Part shown: piece by piece, positions 43,431 to 52,240 of the stretch
Position numbering within the stretch: position 1 is the stretch's first letter
How the letters are laid out: each line of letters begins with the position of its first letter
NCBI RefSeq assembly: GCF_037071985.1
Contig: NZ_JAXHDF010000012.1
Location: 1 to 64,000 of the forward strand
DNA: 64,000 bases
Reading direction: 5' to 3'
Source: Pseudogracilibacillus sp037071985
Lineage (GTDB): Bacteria > Bacillota > Bacilli > Bacillales > Amphibacillaceae
The notes under the pieces: model-generated
Databases searched by the model: none
Seen by the model: only the letters and a program-made list of their open reading frames with translations
Told to the model about the DNA's origin: nothing
Translations under genes and position numbers: made by a program

Positions 43431-44309
43431 TTAATGACCCTTTCTTTTATTTATATCTCGATGAGTAATATGGGTTGGGAAGTTATCGGAAAATTCTTTT
43501 GCATAATATTCACTTAGTGCCACAGACCGATGTTGTCCTCCTGTACAGCCAATTGCTATTACGAGCTGAGACTTTCCTTCTTTTTTATATTGTGGAATAA
43601 TAAATTGTAATAAATCTACCATTTTTTCATTAAATTTAGCGGTTTCTGACCATTTAAATACATAATCCGAAACTTCCTTATCTAAACCTGTTAATGGTCG
43701 CATATGTTCTACGTAAAATGGGTTTGGCAGAAAACGAACATCAAATACTAGATCAGCATCAATTGGAATACCATATTTAAAGCCGAACGAAACAAAATGT
43801 ACAGAGAACACCACTTCTTTTTTCTCGGAATAAAATTGATGGATTTTTTCACGAAATTCTTTTGGCTTTAAATCAGTTGTATCAATAATTTTCTGAGCAC
43901 GACCTCTAAGTTCATCTAAAATTTTTCGTTCTTTTTTTATTCCATTTAAAGGAAGACCGCTCAAATCAAGTGGATGAGACCTTCTCGTTTCTTTGTATCG
44001 ACTTACTAGCGTTTCATCTGTAGCATCTAAAAAAATAATATGCTCTTGTAACCAGTCTTCATCCCCTATAATATCCAATGATTCATATAAGGCATCAAAG
44101 AACTCTCTTCCTCTTAAATCGATAACTAGCGCAACTTTTTGAATATTATTCGTTGAATCTTTCATCAATTCTAGAAATTTAGGTATAAGGGTTGGTGGTA
44201 AATTATCCACACAATAATAGCCTAAATCTTCAAAGCTTTGTACTGCGACCGTTTTACCGGCTCCCGACATCCCAGTAATAATAATAAGTTTTGTCTCCGT
44301 CCCTGACAT
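43431..44309 (-). CDS. rapZ: RNase adapter/nucleotide-binding protein RapZ (YvcJ)
   Basis: This 292-residue protein has Walker A GMSGAGKTVA, the Walker-B-like region VIDLRGREFF and the C-terminal IGCTGGQHRSVALSEYY. In E. coli RapZ controls GlmZ turnover and thus GlmS; in B. subtilis YvcJ hydrolyses GTP and affects competence. GGGGAGG precedes the ATG. The nudix gene yvcI that lies between trxB and yvcJ in B. subtilis is absent here. Confidence 0.95.
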   Translation of the reverse strand: MSGTETKLIIITGMSGAGKTVAVQSFEDLGYYCVDNLPPTLIPKFLELMKDSTNNIQKVALVIDLRGREFFDALYESLDIIGDEDWLQEHIIFLDATDETLVSRYKETRRSHPLDLSGLPLNGIKKERKILDELRGRAQKIIDTTDLKPKEFREKIHQFYSEKKEVVFSVHFVSFGFKYGIPIDADLVFDVRFLPNPFYVEHMRPLTGLDKEVSDYVFKWSETAKFNEKMVDLLQFIIPQYKKEGKSQLVIAIGCTGGQHRSVALSEYYAKEFSDNFPTHITHRDINKRKGH

Positions 44310-44465
44310 TTATTTTCCTCCCCAAACAAATCATATCTATATTCATATATTTACTCTCTGTTTTTCATTTTGAACTAACTGTTCATACTATATACTCTCA
44401 TTATACCTTAAAGCAAGAACAGCAACAAAAGTAAGATACCGCAGAAATAGAGACAAATCTTTATG

Positions 44466-44498
44466 ATAAAAAAAAGCACAGGTCATAACAACCTGTGC
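44466..44498 (-). terminator. Terminator of trxB
   Basis: GCACAGGT / ACCTGTGC (8-bp stem, 7-base loop) is followed on the minus strand by eight or more T. It separates trxB from the rapZ operon, whose promoter must lie in 44310-44465. Confidence 0.9.
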
Positions 44499-44612
44499 AA
44501 GTAACTAATTTATTAAAGGGGGTCAATTAGTTTAAATACATTATACCTAACGAATATTTCGTCTTGATTACAAACGTATTAAAAGCCAATAACTTTTATT
44601 TTTTAATGAAAA

Positions 44613-45554
44613 TTACTTTACTTTTTCCGCTAGTTCTTCGATATATTTCTGCGATTGTTCAGCTGCAATACTTCCATCACCTGTAGCTGTTACAATTTGT
44701 CGTAAATCCTTCACGCGAATGTCTCCTGCAGCAAAAATTCCTGGGACTGTCGTTTCCATATTTTCGTTTGTTGGAATATATCCTTCTTCATCAACAATTC
44801 CTAATGATTTAAACGGTTCACTCAGTGGCACCATACCAATGTAGATGAAAACACCATCTGTTTCAAATTCACCAGTTTCTCCTGTTTTTACATTTTTAAT
44901 AGAAAGTGATCCGACCTTACCGTCTTTTCCATTAACTTTCTCCACTACTGTGTCCCAAACAAACTCAATTTTTTCATTATTAAACGCACGATCCTGAATA
45001 ATTTTTTGAGCACGCAGTTTATCTCTTCGGTGTATGATGGTTACTTTTTTCGCAAATCGAGTAAGGTAAATCCCTTCTTCAACCGCCGAATCTCCCCCAC
45101 CTACAACGACGATTTCTTTATCCTTATAAAATGCACCATCACAAACGGCACAATAGGATACTCCCCGACCAGTTAATTCAACTTCACCCGAAATATTTAG
45201 CTTTTTATACTGTGCACCCGTAGTGATGATAAGCGCTCTAGTCTTATATGTCTTACTTCCCGCATTAACTTCTTTATAATCACCAAAATCTTCTACACCT
45301 TTTATATCTCCATAAGCATATTCAGCACCAAATTTTTTGGCATGTTCGAACATCTTAGTAGATAATTCTTGCCCTAAAATATTCTCATATCCTGGGTAAT
45401 TCTCAATATCTTCTGTATCGACCATTTGGCCTCCAGGAATACCTCGTTCGAGCATCAATGTATCTAAATTAGCCCTTGAAGCATAAACTGCTGCAGTCAT
45501 TCCAGCCGGGCCTGCTCCTGCGACAATTACATCATAAATACGATTATCACTCAT
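44613..45554 (-). CDS. trxB: Thioredoxin reductase
   Basis: This 313-residue flavoprotein has FAD motif IVAGAGPAGMTAAVYASRA, the redox-active CAVC in SYCAVCDGAF, the NADPH motif VVGGGDSAVEEG and the C-terminal FAAGDIRVKDLRQIVTA. It reduces thioredoxin with NADPH. It is monocistronic here, bounded by the downstream terminator and a 270-base upstream gap that holds no supported gene. Confidence 0.97.
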   Translation of the reverse strand: MSDNRIYDVIVAGAGPAGMTAAVYASRANLDTLMLERGIPGGQMVDTEDIENYPGYENILGQELSTKMFEHAKKFGAEYAYGDIKGVEDFGDYKEVNAGSKTYKTRALIITTGAQYKKLNISGEVELTGRGVSYCAVCDGAFYKDKEIVVVGGGDSAVEEGIYLTRFAKKVTIIHRRDKLRAQKIIQDRAFNNEKIEFVWDTVVEKVNGKDGKVGSLSIKNVKTGETGEFETDGVFIYIGMVPLSEPFKSLGIVDEEGYIPTNENMETTVPGIFAAGDIRVKDLRQIVTATGDGSIAAEQSQKYIEELAEKVK

Positions 45555-45828
45555 ACCAATACCTTCCTTCCAAGATTGTAATATTTGTGTTCATTATTGA
45601 ATTTAATTATTAACTCTCTCTCTCTACTTATAGCTTATAAGAAGGTAAAGATTCCGTCTATTGTTTTGCTCACATTTGCACAAACTAGGCTTCCCATCAT
45701 TATCTATTATATAACTTTTATAAAAAGTTCTTGATCCTTTATCTCGAGAGATTGTTCTACTAATTTCGCAAATTTGCACAACTACATAGAGCTAACCAAA
45801 ATGAATAGTCAAGTGCAGTCTGTAATCG

Positions 45829-46347
45829 CTATTCGGTTGTACCAGCTTTTCGTTGTTCCATTTCCTCTTTTGTGTAAATTATTTTTATTGGATTGCCACC
45901 TACAAATGCTCCTGCAGGAACGCTTTTATTAACAAGCGAAGCAGCAGAAACAATTGCATTGTCTCCTATTGTTACACCAGGTAAAATAGTTGTATTTGCT
46001 CCAATCAACACATTATCTCCAATAATGACATCACCAATCCGGTACTCCTCTATTAAATATTCATGAGCTAGTAACGTTGTATTGTACCCTATAATACTAT
46101 TTGTTCCGATTTTGATTCTTTCCGGAAACATAATATCTGGCATCACCATTAAGGCAAAAGAAGTCTGTTTTCCAACTTTCATTCGTAGAAAAGTTCGATA
46201 CAACCAATTTTTCACACTTAAAAAGGGAGTATAACGTGCAATTTGAATGACAATAAAGTTCTTCATTACTTTAAAAAAAGATACCGTTTTGTATATTCGC
46301 CATAATGAATTAGCATCCTCTACTTTATATCTTTCCGTTTTTCGCAT
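45829..46347 (-). CDS. yvoF: Left-handed beta-helix acyltransferase (YvoF-like)
   Basis: This 172-residue protein has hexapeptide repeats from about residue 75 onward (IGTNSIIGYNTTLLAHEY, IGDNVLIGANTTILPGV, IGDNAIVSAASLVNK), the trimeric acetyltransferase fold. The acceptor is unknown. TAGGAG lies inside the end of ppaX, which stops 2 bases before, and the gene ends the hprK-lgt-yvoD-ppaX-yvoF cluster as in B. subtilis. Confidence 0.85.
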   Translation of the reverse strand: MRKTERYKVEDANSLWRIYKTVSFFKVMKNFIVIQIARYTPFLSVKNWLYRTFLRMKVGKQTSFALMVMPDIMFPERIKIGTNSIIGYNTTLLAHEYLIEEYRIGDVIIGDNVLIGANTTILPGVTIGDNAIVSAASLVNKSVPAGAFVGGNPIKIIYTKEEMEQRKAGTTE

Positions 46348-46349
46348 TT

Positions 46350-46985
46350 TTACACTCCTACAATTGGTAGTAAGTCCCTCATATCCTCGATCATATATGT
46401 CGGTTTAAAATCCTGTAAGTATTCCTTACCTTTTAAACTCCAAGCAACTGCAACAGTTTGTAAGCCCGCATTTTTTCCAGATTCAATATCATGGTAATTG
46501 TCACCAACCATAATAGCAGATTCAGTATCCCCGTCTAAATTTCTTAATCCTTTCAATACTGGCTCAGGATGAGGTTTGGGATTCTGAACGTCGTCTACCG
46601 ACACAATGGTATCAAAATAAGAATCAATTCCTGTAACTTTCAACCCTAATTGAACACCAGGTCGCATCTTAGCAGAAACGATCCCCATCTTAATTCCTGC
46701 TTGATGAAGGGTTGCTAATGTTTCTTTTACATTTGGAAATAACTGTACATAATCATTATGATGTTCTAAATTATGTTTTCGATAGGTAGTTATCATTTCT
46801 TCAGCTAATTCAGGATTTAAGTCAGTAAACGTTTGAATTAAAGGAGGTCCATTAAATTGTAATATTTCCTCTCTTGTAAACGAATATCCATAATGAGTAA
46901 AAGTATGTTCAAAAGAATTGTGGATTAATTCATTTGTGTCTATTAATGTGCCATCTAAATCAAATAAAATTGTTTTAATGCTCAT
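46350..46985 (-). CDS. ppaX: Pyrophosphatase PpaX
   Basis: This 211-residue HAD hydrolase has DLDGTLIDTNELI, motif II VSAKMRPG, PKPHPEP and MVGDNYHDI, aligning with B. subtilis PpaX. PpaX hydrolyses the pyrophosphate made when HprK dephosphorylates Ser-P HPr, so it belongs to the same circuit as hprK. I chose the ATG at 46985 (MSIKTILFDLDGT) because the family begins there; it overlaps yvoD by 11 bases. Confidence 0.93.
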   Translation of the reverse strand: MSIKTILFDLDGTLIDTNELIHNSFEHTFTHYGYSFTREEILQFNGPPLIQTFTDLNPELAEEMITTYRKHNLEHHNDYVQLFPNVKETLATLHQAGIKMGIVSAKMRPGVQLGLKVTGIDSYFDTIVSVDDVQNPKPHPEPVLKGLRNLDGDTESAIMVGDNYHDIESGKNAGLQTVAVAWSLKGKEYLQDFKPTYMIEDMRDLLPIVGV

Positions 46986-47919
46986 AAGTAACTTCTCTTC
47001 TCCTTCGTTCATCTAATCGTTTCCAAACAAATGCAACGATCATCGTTAAAACAATCGCTGTAGTTAAGCGAATTACTAACAATGGCCAGACCGGAATCCC
47101 TAATGGAATAAAAATCACCGTGTCTTCTACTACTGCATGACAAGTAACTAGGAAAATAAGCGCTAATATCATGTCTTTCTTGCTTACTCCATCTTCTTTA
47201 ACTGCTTGAATCATTACTCCAGCTCCAAAAGCAAGGCCAATCGATAATCCTGTTACGAGAGTAAACGATGTATTCTCTTTCATTCCTAATAATCGAGTAC
47301 AAGGAGTAAATGCTTTCGATAAAAGTTTCATCCAACCTAGATCACGTAAAAACTGCATGATAAGCATAAGTGGAAAAATAACCATTGATAATTGTAGAAC
47401 AGCTATTGTTGCCGTTTTTAACCCGTGTAAGAAAATTTCTCGCCAACTGGTTAATTCAATACTGGCTGAGGCGATAAACCCATACTGTGCAGGTTCTCCT
47501 CCTCCATTCCATAATAAATTAACCATAAATGCCGCAAATAAAGCTAGAATAATCCGGATTCCCGAAATTAACCACCAGCTTACACCAACACGGGATGCAA
47601 CTGCAGATTCAATAAATAAATTATGAGAAAATGAAAGCATGATTGCCAATATAAATACTTCTTTAACTGTAAAATCAAACGAAACTATTGCACCAATACC
47701 AGCATATAAGTTCAATGCATTCCCTAGCACAAGTGGCATAGCCGCTTCCCCTGGAAGTCCAATTAAAGCCATGATTGGTGAAACAAGTTTAATAAACCAA
47801 GGTAAGATCGGGGTATATTGTAAAATGGTTACGGCGATCGTTATCGGAAAAACGATCTTGCCTAATGTCCATGATACATTTAGTCCTTGTTTCAAACCCC
47901 GTAATATAATGTTTTTCAA
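46975..47919 (-). CDS. yvoD: YvoD-like nucleoside-recognition (Gate) domain membrane protein
   Basis: This 314-residue protein has about eight transmembrane segments in two Gate-type blocks, with SPIMALIGLPGEAAMPLVLGN and the second-half GLSIGLAFGAGVMIQA. Its function is unknown; related spore maturation proteins share the Gate domain. The gene lies between lgt and ppaX as in B. subtilis. Confidence 0.88.
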   Translation of the reverse strand: MKNIILRGLKQGLNVSWTLGKIVFPITIAVTILQYTPILPWFIKLVSPIMALIGLPGEAAMPLVLGNALNLYAGIGAIVSFDFTVKEVFILAIMLSFSHNLFIESAVASRVGVSWWLISGIRIILALFAAFMVNLLWNGGGEPAQYGFIASASIELTSWREIFLHGLKTATIAVLQLSMVIFPLMLIMQFLRDLGWMKLLSKAFTPCTRLLGMKENTSFTLVTGLSIGLAFGAGVMIQAVKEDGVSKKDMILALIFLVTCHAVVEDTVIFIPLGIPVWPLLVIRLTTAIVLTMIVAFVWKRLDERRRREVTYEH

Positions 47920-47937
47920 GATTAGACCTTCTTCCCG

Positions 47938-48765
47938 CTACTTACTTATTGACCCATCATATTTTCTATCAACTCTATTTATTTTTCTGCGATAAATGAT
48001 TAAGATGATTGCGCCAATAATTAATAATAGTGATAAAAACTGTGCTTGCTTTATTGGACCTAAAAACAAGCTATCCGTTCGCATGCCTTCAATAAAAAAT
48101 CTTCCTATTGAATATGTAGCAATATAAGTTAAGAATAACTCACCACGAAGCGGATTATATTTTCTAATCATAATTAAAAGAATAAACACAAGAATATTCC
48201 ATACGGATTCATATAAAAAAGTTGGATGATATAGTGTGCCACCAATGCACATTTGATTCATAATAAAGTCAGGAAGATATTGATAAAAATTTTGATAAGC
48301 CGCTTCAGAAATCGGGCCTCCATGTGCTTCCTGGTTCATAAAATTTCCCCATCGCCCAATTGCTTGCCCAAGAATCAAACTTGGGGCAACAATGTCGGCT
48401 AATTGCCAAAACGAGACTTTCTTAACACGAGCATAAACAATTGCCGTTAATACCGCTCCAATTAAAGCACCGTGAATCGCAATACCACCTTCCCAAACAG
48501 CGAAAAGTTTCCAAAATGGTGCGCCTTGATAGTTCTCCCACTCAAAAATGACATAATAAATTCGTGCAAAAATAATCGCAATAGGTGCGGCAAACATAAT
48601 TAAGTCGACAATAAGATCTTTCTTTAACCCAAGTCTGTCTGCCTCTTTTGTCGCTAACCATAAACCTAAAAAAAGCCCGGTTGCAATAATGACGCCATAC
48701 CAATAAATCGAAATTGGTCCGGCTTGTAAAAACACCCGATTTAATGCTTCGGCATTACAATTCAA
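47938..48765 (-). CDS. lgt: Prolipoprotein diacylglyceryl transferase
   Basis: This integral membrane enzyme attaches diacylglycerol to lipobox cysteines; several substrates are encoded in this window (rbsB, the YusW-like and SCO proteins). It has seven hydrophobic segments and the Lgt signature GRWGNFMNQEAHGGPI, with HPTFLYES later. I prefer the TTG at 48765, 7 bases after AGGAG (275 residues), over the GTG three codons upstream that overlaps the ribosome site; this also matches the usual N-terminus of the family. Confidence 0.95.
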   Translation of the reverse strand: MNCNAEALNRVFLQAGPISIYWYGVIIATGLFLGLWLATKEADRLGLKKDLIVDLIMFAAPIAIIFARIYYVIFEWENYQGAPFWKLFAVWEGGIAIHGALIGAVLTAIVYARVKKVSFWQLADIVAPSLILGQAIGRWGNFMNQEAHGGPISEAAYQNFYQYLPDFIMNQMCIGGTLYHPTFLYESVWNILVFILLIMIRKYNPLRGELFLTYIATYSIGRFFIEGMRTDSLFLGPIKQAQFLSLLLIIGAIILIIYRRKINRVDRKYDGSISK

Positions 48766-48793
48766 ATAAATCACTCCTGAAAATTAATCTCTA

Positions 48794-49726
48794 CTAATTA
48801 CCATCATTACTTTGTTGAATCATAGTTGTTAATTGATCTGAAAAATCTTCTGCTGCATTTACTCCCATTCGTTTTAGTCGGAAGTTCATCGCTGCCACCT
48901 CGATAATTACTGCTAAATTTCGGCCCGGTCGAACCGGAATCGTAGCTTTTGGAATTCGGACATCCATAATTTTCATCGTCTCTTCTTCAATTCCTAGACG
49001 CTCATATTGCTTTTTATCATCCCAGATTTCCAGTTGAACAATATATGAAATACGCTTATAACTCTTAACCGCTCCAGCTCCAAATAAAGTCATCACATTT
49101 AAAATGCCTAGCCCACGTATTTCTAATAAATGTTCAATGAGAGGCGGAGAATTTCCAATTAGCGTATCATAATCCTCTTGTCTTATTTCCACGCTATCAT
49201 CTGCTACCAATCGATGTCCTCTTTTTACTAATTCTAAAGCTGTTTCACTTTTCCCTACACCACTTTGCCCCATAATAAGTACTCCAACACCATAGATATC
49301 AACTAGTACTCCGTGTACAGCTGTGGTTGGTGCAAACTTTGATCCTAAGTAATTTGTTATTCGTACAATAACTCGATTTGTTGTCCTTGGTGACTTTAAG
49401 ATAGGAACACCTGCATCATTCGCAGCGTTTAGTAGAACTTGTGGTACTTCCATCCAATTTGTAACAATTAAACCAGGTGTAATATCAGTACATAATCTTT
49501 CTGCTCTGTCCTTCTGTTCTTCTTCAGTTAAATTCAAAAAATAATTCATTTCGGTTTTACCGATAATCTGGATTCGTTCTTTTGGATAATATTCAAAAAA
49601 ACCTGTCATTTCAAAGCCAGGTCTTGATATATCATTCGAAGTGATCTCTCGGTGTATTCCATCAGCACCTGCGACCACTGTTAAGTTAAAATTATCCAAC
49701 AAATCTTTGGTCCGTACAACTCGCAT
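48794..49726 (-). CDS. hprK: HPr kinase/phosphorylase
   Basis: This 310-residue bifunctional enzyme phosphorylates and dephosphorylates Ser46 of HPr and Crh in response to fructose-1,6-bisphosphate, ATP and phosphate. Walker A is GQSGVGKSETALELVKRG, followed by LVADDSVEI and the signature EIRGLGILNV. GAGGGGG lies 8 bases before the ATG. It heads the hprK-lgt-yvoD-ppaX-yvoF operon. Confidence 0.96.
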   Translation of the reverse strand: MRVVRTKDLLDNFNLTVVAGADGIHREITSNDISRPGFEMTGFFEYYPKERIQIIGKTEMNYFLNLTEEEQKDRAERLCTDITPGLIVTNWMEVPQVLLNAANDAGVPILKSPRTTNRVIVRITNYLGSKFAPTTAVHGVLVDIYGVGVLIMGQSGVGKSETALELVKRGHRLVADDSVEIRQEDYDTLIGNSPPLIEHLLEIRGLGILNVMTLFGAGAVKSYKRISYIVQLEIWDDKKQYERLGIEEETMKIMDVRIPKATIPVRPGRNLAVIIEVAAMNFRLKRMGVNAAEDFSDQLTTMIQQSNDGN

Positions 49727-49901
49727 CTTACGTTCCCCCTCAGATAAGCTGCAATGATTAGAGCGAATTTTTAAAACAGTTCATTCTTAATTTTACCGTT
49801 TATACTAGAATTTATCTATTAATAACGTTTAAATTTAGGTTTAAAGATAAAAAAGACGGAATGAGGTATTTAATTTTTTTAAATATGATAATATTAGGGA
49901 A

Positions 49902-49940
49902 AGAAACCCCTTTTCCTCAAAGTTGAAAAAGGGGGTTTCT
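49902..49940 (-). terminator. Terminator-like hairpin upstream of hprK
   Basis: AGAAACCCC-TTTTCC / GAAAAAGGGGGTTTCT makes a long stem; the minus strand then reads TTTCCC, a weak tail. It lies 175 bases before hprK. Confidence 0.6.
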
Positions 49941-50028
49941 ACTGAATCTATTTGATTAAGAAATCTTACTACTCACTAATTTCCGTTTCGAGCGAAGGCT
50001 CCTTGTGATAGAAAGCATTAGTTTAATA

Positions 50029-50215
50029 CTTACTTAACTTTCGCACCATCTATATTAATTTCAGGAAACCGCTGCGGAAATATGTTTCGCTTTCACCACG
50101 GGCATAAGAGCGACATCTGTTCGAGCTGCGCTTACGCTTGCTTTCACAGTGTCTCCTTTACCATAGGAGTCTCCACATATTTCCTTCGCTAAGAAGGCCC
50201 GAAAGTCAATTAAGG
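50029..50215. repeat. Large imperfect palindromic element, copy C
   Basis: Outer arms CTTACTTAACTTTCG / CGAAAGTCAATTAAGG and inner arms GCGGAAATATGTTTCGC / GGAGTCTCCACATATTTCC surround a GC-richer centre. The inner blocks match copies A and B; the outer arms differ. Confidence 0.78.
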
Positions 50216-50288
50216 AATGGATCTCTCCCCCCCTACTACCCTAGGTTAATTTATCTATTTCACGCTACGAAAGTTGAGTTACTGAGAT

Positions 50289-50325
50289 AAAAGGACACAG
50301 AAAAGCTTTACCCTTTTCTGTGTCC
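50289..50325 (-). terminator. Terminator of the yojF-bshB2-yvlD transcript
   Basis: GGACACAGAAAAG / CTTTTCTGTGTCC is a perfect 13-bp stem with a 7-base loop; the minus strand continues TTTTATC. Confidence 0.87.
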
Positions 50326-50409
50326 AATATTACTAATTCAATTGTCGGCGTAGGATCTGTCACCACCTCGATTTTTTAAAAAATCAGTATTACTCCTTTT
50401 CGTCTAACT

Positions 50410-50781
50410 TTATTTTGATTGTTTAGCTGTATCTCCAATTAGCTTGTGTAAAATTAAGCTAATCAGTGAGATTAATATTGATGCTAACAACGCGATACCA
50501 AATCCATCGATTACAAATGCATTGCCCATTAATTTTTGAGCGAGCATTAATGTAATCGCATTGATAACTAGAATAAATAAACCCAATGTCATCACAGTAA
50601 TCGGTAGCGTTAATAAAATTAATATTGGTCTAACAATAAAGTTTAATATCGAAAGAATGATACTTGCAAGCAGTGCGGTTTTAAAATTTTCGATATAAAA
50701 AGATTCGAATAACTGATCAACTATTAATAAAGCTATAGAATTAAGAAAAATAGACGTAAACCAACTTAGAAAAGTTCGCAT
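50410..50781 (-). CDS. yvlD: YvlD-like phage-holin-family membrane protein
   Basis: This 123-residue protein has four hydrophobic segments and the conserved centre NFIVRPILILLTLPITVMTLG, followed by LFILVINAITL. In B. subtilis yvlD lies just upstream of hprK in the yvlABCD operon; yvlABC are missing here. I chose the ATG at 50781 (MRTFLSWF), which fits the family length and has GGGAG 10 bases upstream, rather than the start 13 codons earlier. Confidence 0.85.
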   Translation of the reverse strand: MRTFLSWFTSIFLNSIALLIVDQLFESFYIENFKTALLASIILSILNFIVRPILILLTLPITVMTLGLFILVINAITLMLAQKLMGNAFVIDGFGIALLASILISLISLILHKLIGDTAKQSK

Positions 50782-50829
50782 TTTTTTCTGTCTCCCAGTT
50801 TTTATTAGTACTTTACCCAAGAGATACCT

Positions 50830-51507
50830 TTAATTAAACTCCCAAATAAAAAAGCGTTCTTTACCTAACCTTTCCTTTAAACCTGCAATATATATTTTTA
50901 ACTCATCCGGCATATCTTGTAATTTTTTAAGCATGCCTTCTGCTTGTGATTTATGTCTCATAATCGCTTTTAATTTAAAGTCAAATTGTTCATCATCCAA
51001 TGGAATCACTACATCCGGTTCACCAAGCACTCGTTCAAAATCCTGTGTTATTGCTGAGGCCCATAATGTTGGACGTTTATCTTCATCCATCAGACGAACC
51101 GCTTCAATTGTCGCAGCACCAAGCGCATTATGATCTGGATGGACACCATGTCCAGGATAATGGGTGATTACTAATGTCGGCTTTATCTCTTCCAATACTT
51201 CTTTAATATGAGTTGCTACTTTTCTTTGATTTTCAAATTCAATCGTTTTGTCTCGATATCCTAATAATTGATAGTCAATATCTAAAAACTCACATGCATC
51301 TTTTAATTCCTGTACGCGAATATTCGCCAGCGTTTCCCGATTGGCAAATTGCGGAGTTCCCATATTTCTACCCATTTCACCTAATGTACCACATAAATAG
51401 GTTACTGGTACTCCTTGTTTCCGAAATTGATAAATTACCCCTGCAGCTCCAAATGATTCATCATCCGGATGCGGATAAATAATAACAACATGCTTTTGAT
51501 TTTTCAT
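50830..51507 (-). CDS. bshB2: Bacillithiol biosynthesis deacetylase BshB2
   Basis: This 225-residue zinc-dependent LmbE-type deacetylase has YPHPDDESFGAAG with zinc ligands, CGTLGEMGRNMG and the catalytic-region HYPGHGVHPDH. BshB2 removes acetyl from GlcNAc-malate in bacillithiol synthesis and may act on bacillithiol conjugates. It follows yojF by 19 bases, the same pair as B. subtilis yojF-yojG. Confidence 0.93.
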   Translation of the reverse strand: MKNQKHVVIIYPHPDDESFGAAGVIYQFRKQGVPVTYLCGTLGEMGRNMGTPQFANRETLANIRVQELKDACEFLDIDYQLLGYRDKTIEFENQRKVATHIKEVLEEIKPTLVITHYPGHGVHPDHNALGAATIEAVRLMDEDKRPTLWASAITQDFERVLGEPDVVIPLDDEQFDFKLKAIMRHKSQAEGMLKKLQDMPDELKIYIAGLKERLGKERFFIWEFN

Positions 51508-51526
51508 TTTATCCCCTCATTTTACT

Positions 51527-51874
51527 CTATTTGAAAGGTGTTTCACTAATTTGCAAAGCTACCATTAATCGTCCATCCTGGTCATGTCCGGCTAATAAAA
51601 GATGTTTCCCTTCATACATCTCCCAATCAGTCAGTCCCTCTGCATAAACCCAGCCGAATTCTGTTTTCAGTCCAACCCGATATCCAACGTCTCCTTTAAT
51701 TACTGCTTCTGTAAACGTAACTTGAGCATTTCGTATATAGGCACCAACATTGACACCTTTATTTCCAAAATGACTAGCATAAGCACCGTTGGTCGTTTCT
51801 AAATGCAGGTACACAACTTTATTTTTAAATGAGTCTAGTTCTTTTTGGACTTTACTTATTTCAATTGCTTCCAC
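51527..51874 (-). CDS. yojF: YojF-like DUF1806 protein
   Basis: This 115-residue soluble protein starts MEAIEISKVQKELDSF and contains YLHLETTNGAYASH and FGWVYAEGLTDWE, matching DUF1806/YojF. Its function is unknown, but it is consistently paired with bshB2, implying a role in bacillithiol metabolism. Confidence 0.88.
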   Translation of the reverse strand: MEAIEISKVQKELDSFKNKVVYLHLETTNGAYASHFGNKGVNVGAYIRNAQVTFTEAVIKGDVGYRVGLKTEFGWVYAEGLTDWEMYEGKHLLLAGHDQDGRLMVALQISETPFK

Positions 51875-51879
51875 TCGAT

Positions 51880-52240
51880 GACCTCCTCCATTCTTCCTCT
51901 TTTTAGCTTACAAACAAACTGAACCCACGTCAAAATTTATGATTGTTGAAAACCCTTTATAAATTATTTTTCTTTGCGAAAAATATATGCCACTGGAAAA
52001 TAAATGTGTTGGCGAGAAACTGTAACATTTCATTTTTAATAATTTTGGTTGCCAATAATCCAATATAGACGAGAGAATTTTTATTAAAAAACCTCCCTAA
52101 ATCCTCTCTTATTATAGTGAATTATTCGCTTTTAAGGTTAGAGTTAAGACTCATGCCATTGCCTCCATTAATTTATTGAAGCGCTGTCCCGTTTTTAGTC
52201 CAGAATAAAAAGGCTACCATGTTTCGGTAACCTTTCTAAG
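51880..52240. other. Gene-free gap upstream of yojF
   Basis: No gene is supported; apart from the uvrA terminator at 52205-52235 I see no recognisable element. Confidence 0.6.
52205..52235 (-). terminator. Terminator of uvrBA
   Basis: AAAGGTTACC / GGTAGCCTTT (one mismatch, 7-base loop) on the minus strand is followed by TTATTC, just after uvrA. Confidence 0.82.

Larger units (their letters stand above)
49740..50409. other. Gene-free 670-base gap with two terminators and a palindromic repeat
   Basis: No gene is supported. It holds the hprK leader, terminator-like hairpins at 49902-49940 and 50289-50325, and the palindromic element at 50029-50215. Confidence 0.7.

Noticed and set aside
50265..50363. 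32-codon frame on the minus strand after a GAGGTG-like site (GTG start)
   Set aside because: It runs straight through the terminator hairpin at 50289-50325 and has no recognisable composition or relatives.
50410..50781. Holin-family protein as a sign of prophage
   Set aside because: It is the chromosomal YvlD next to hprK, and no other phage gene is in the window.
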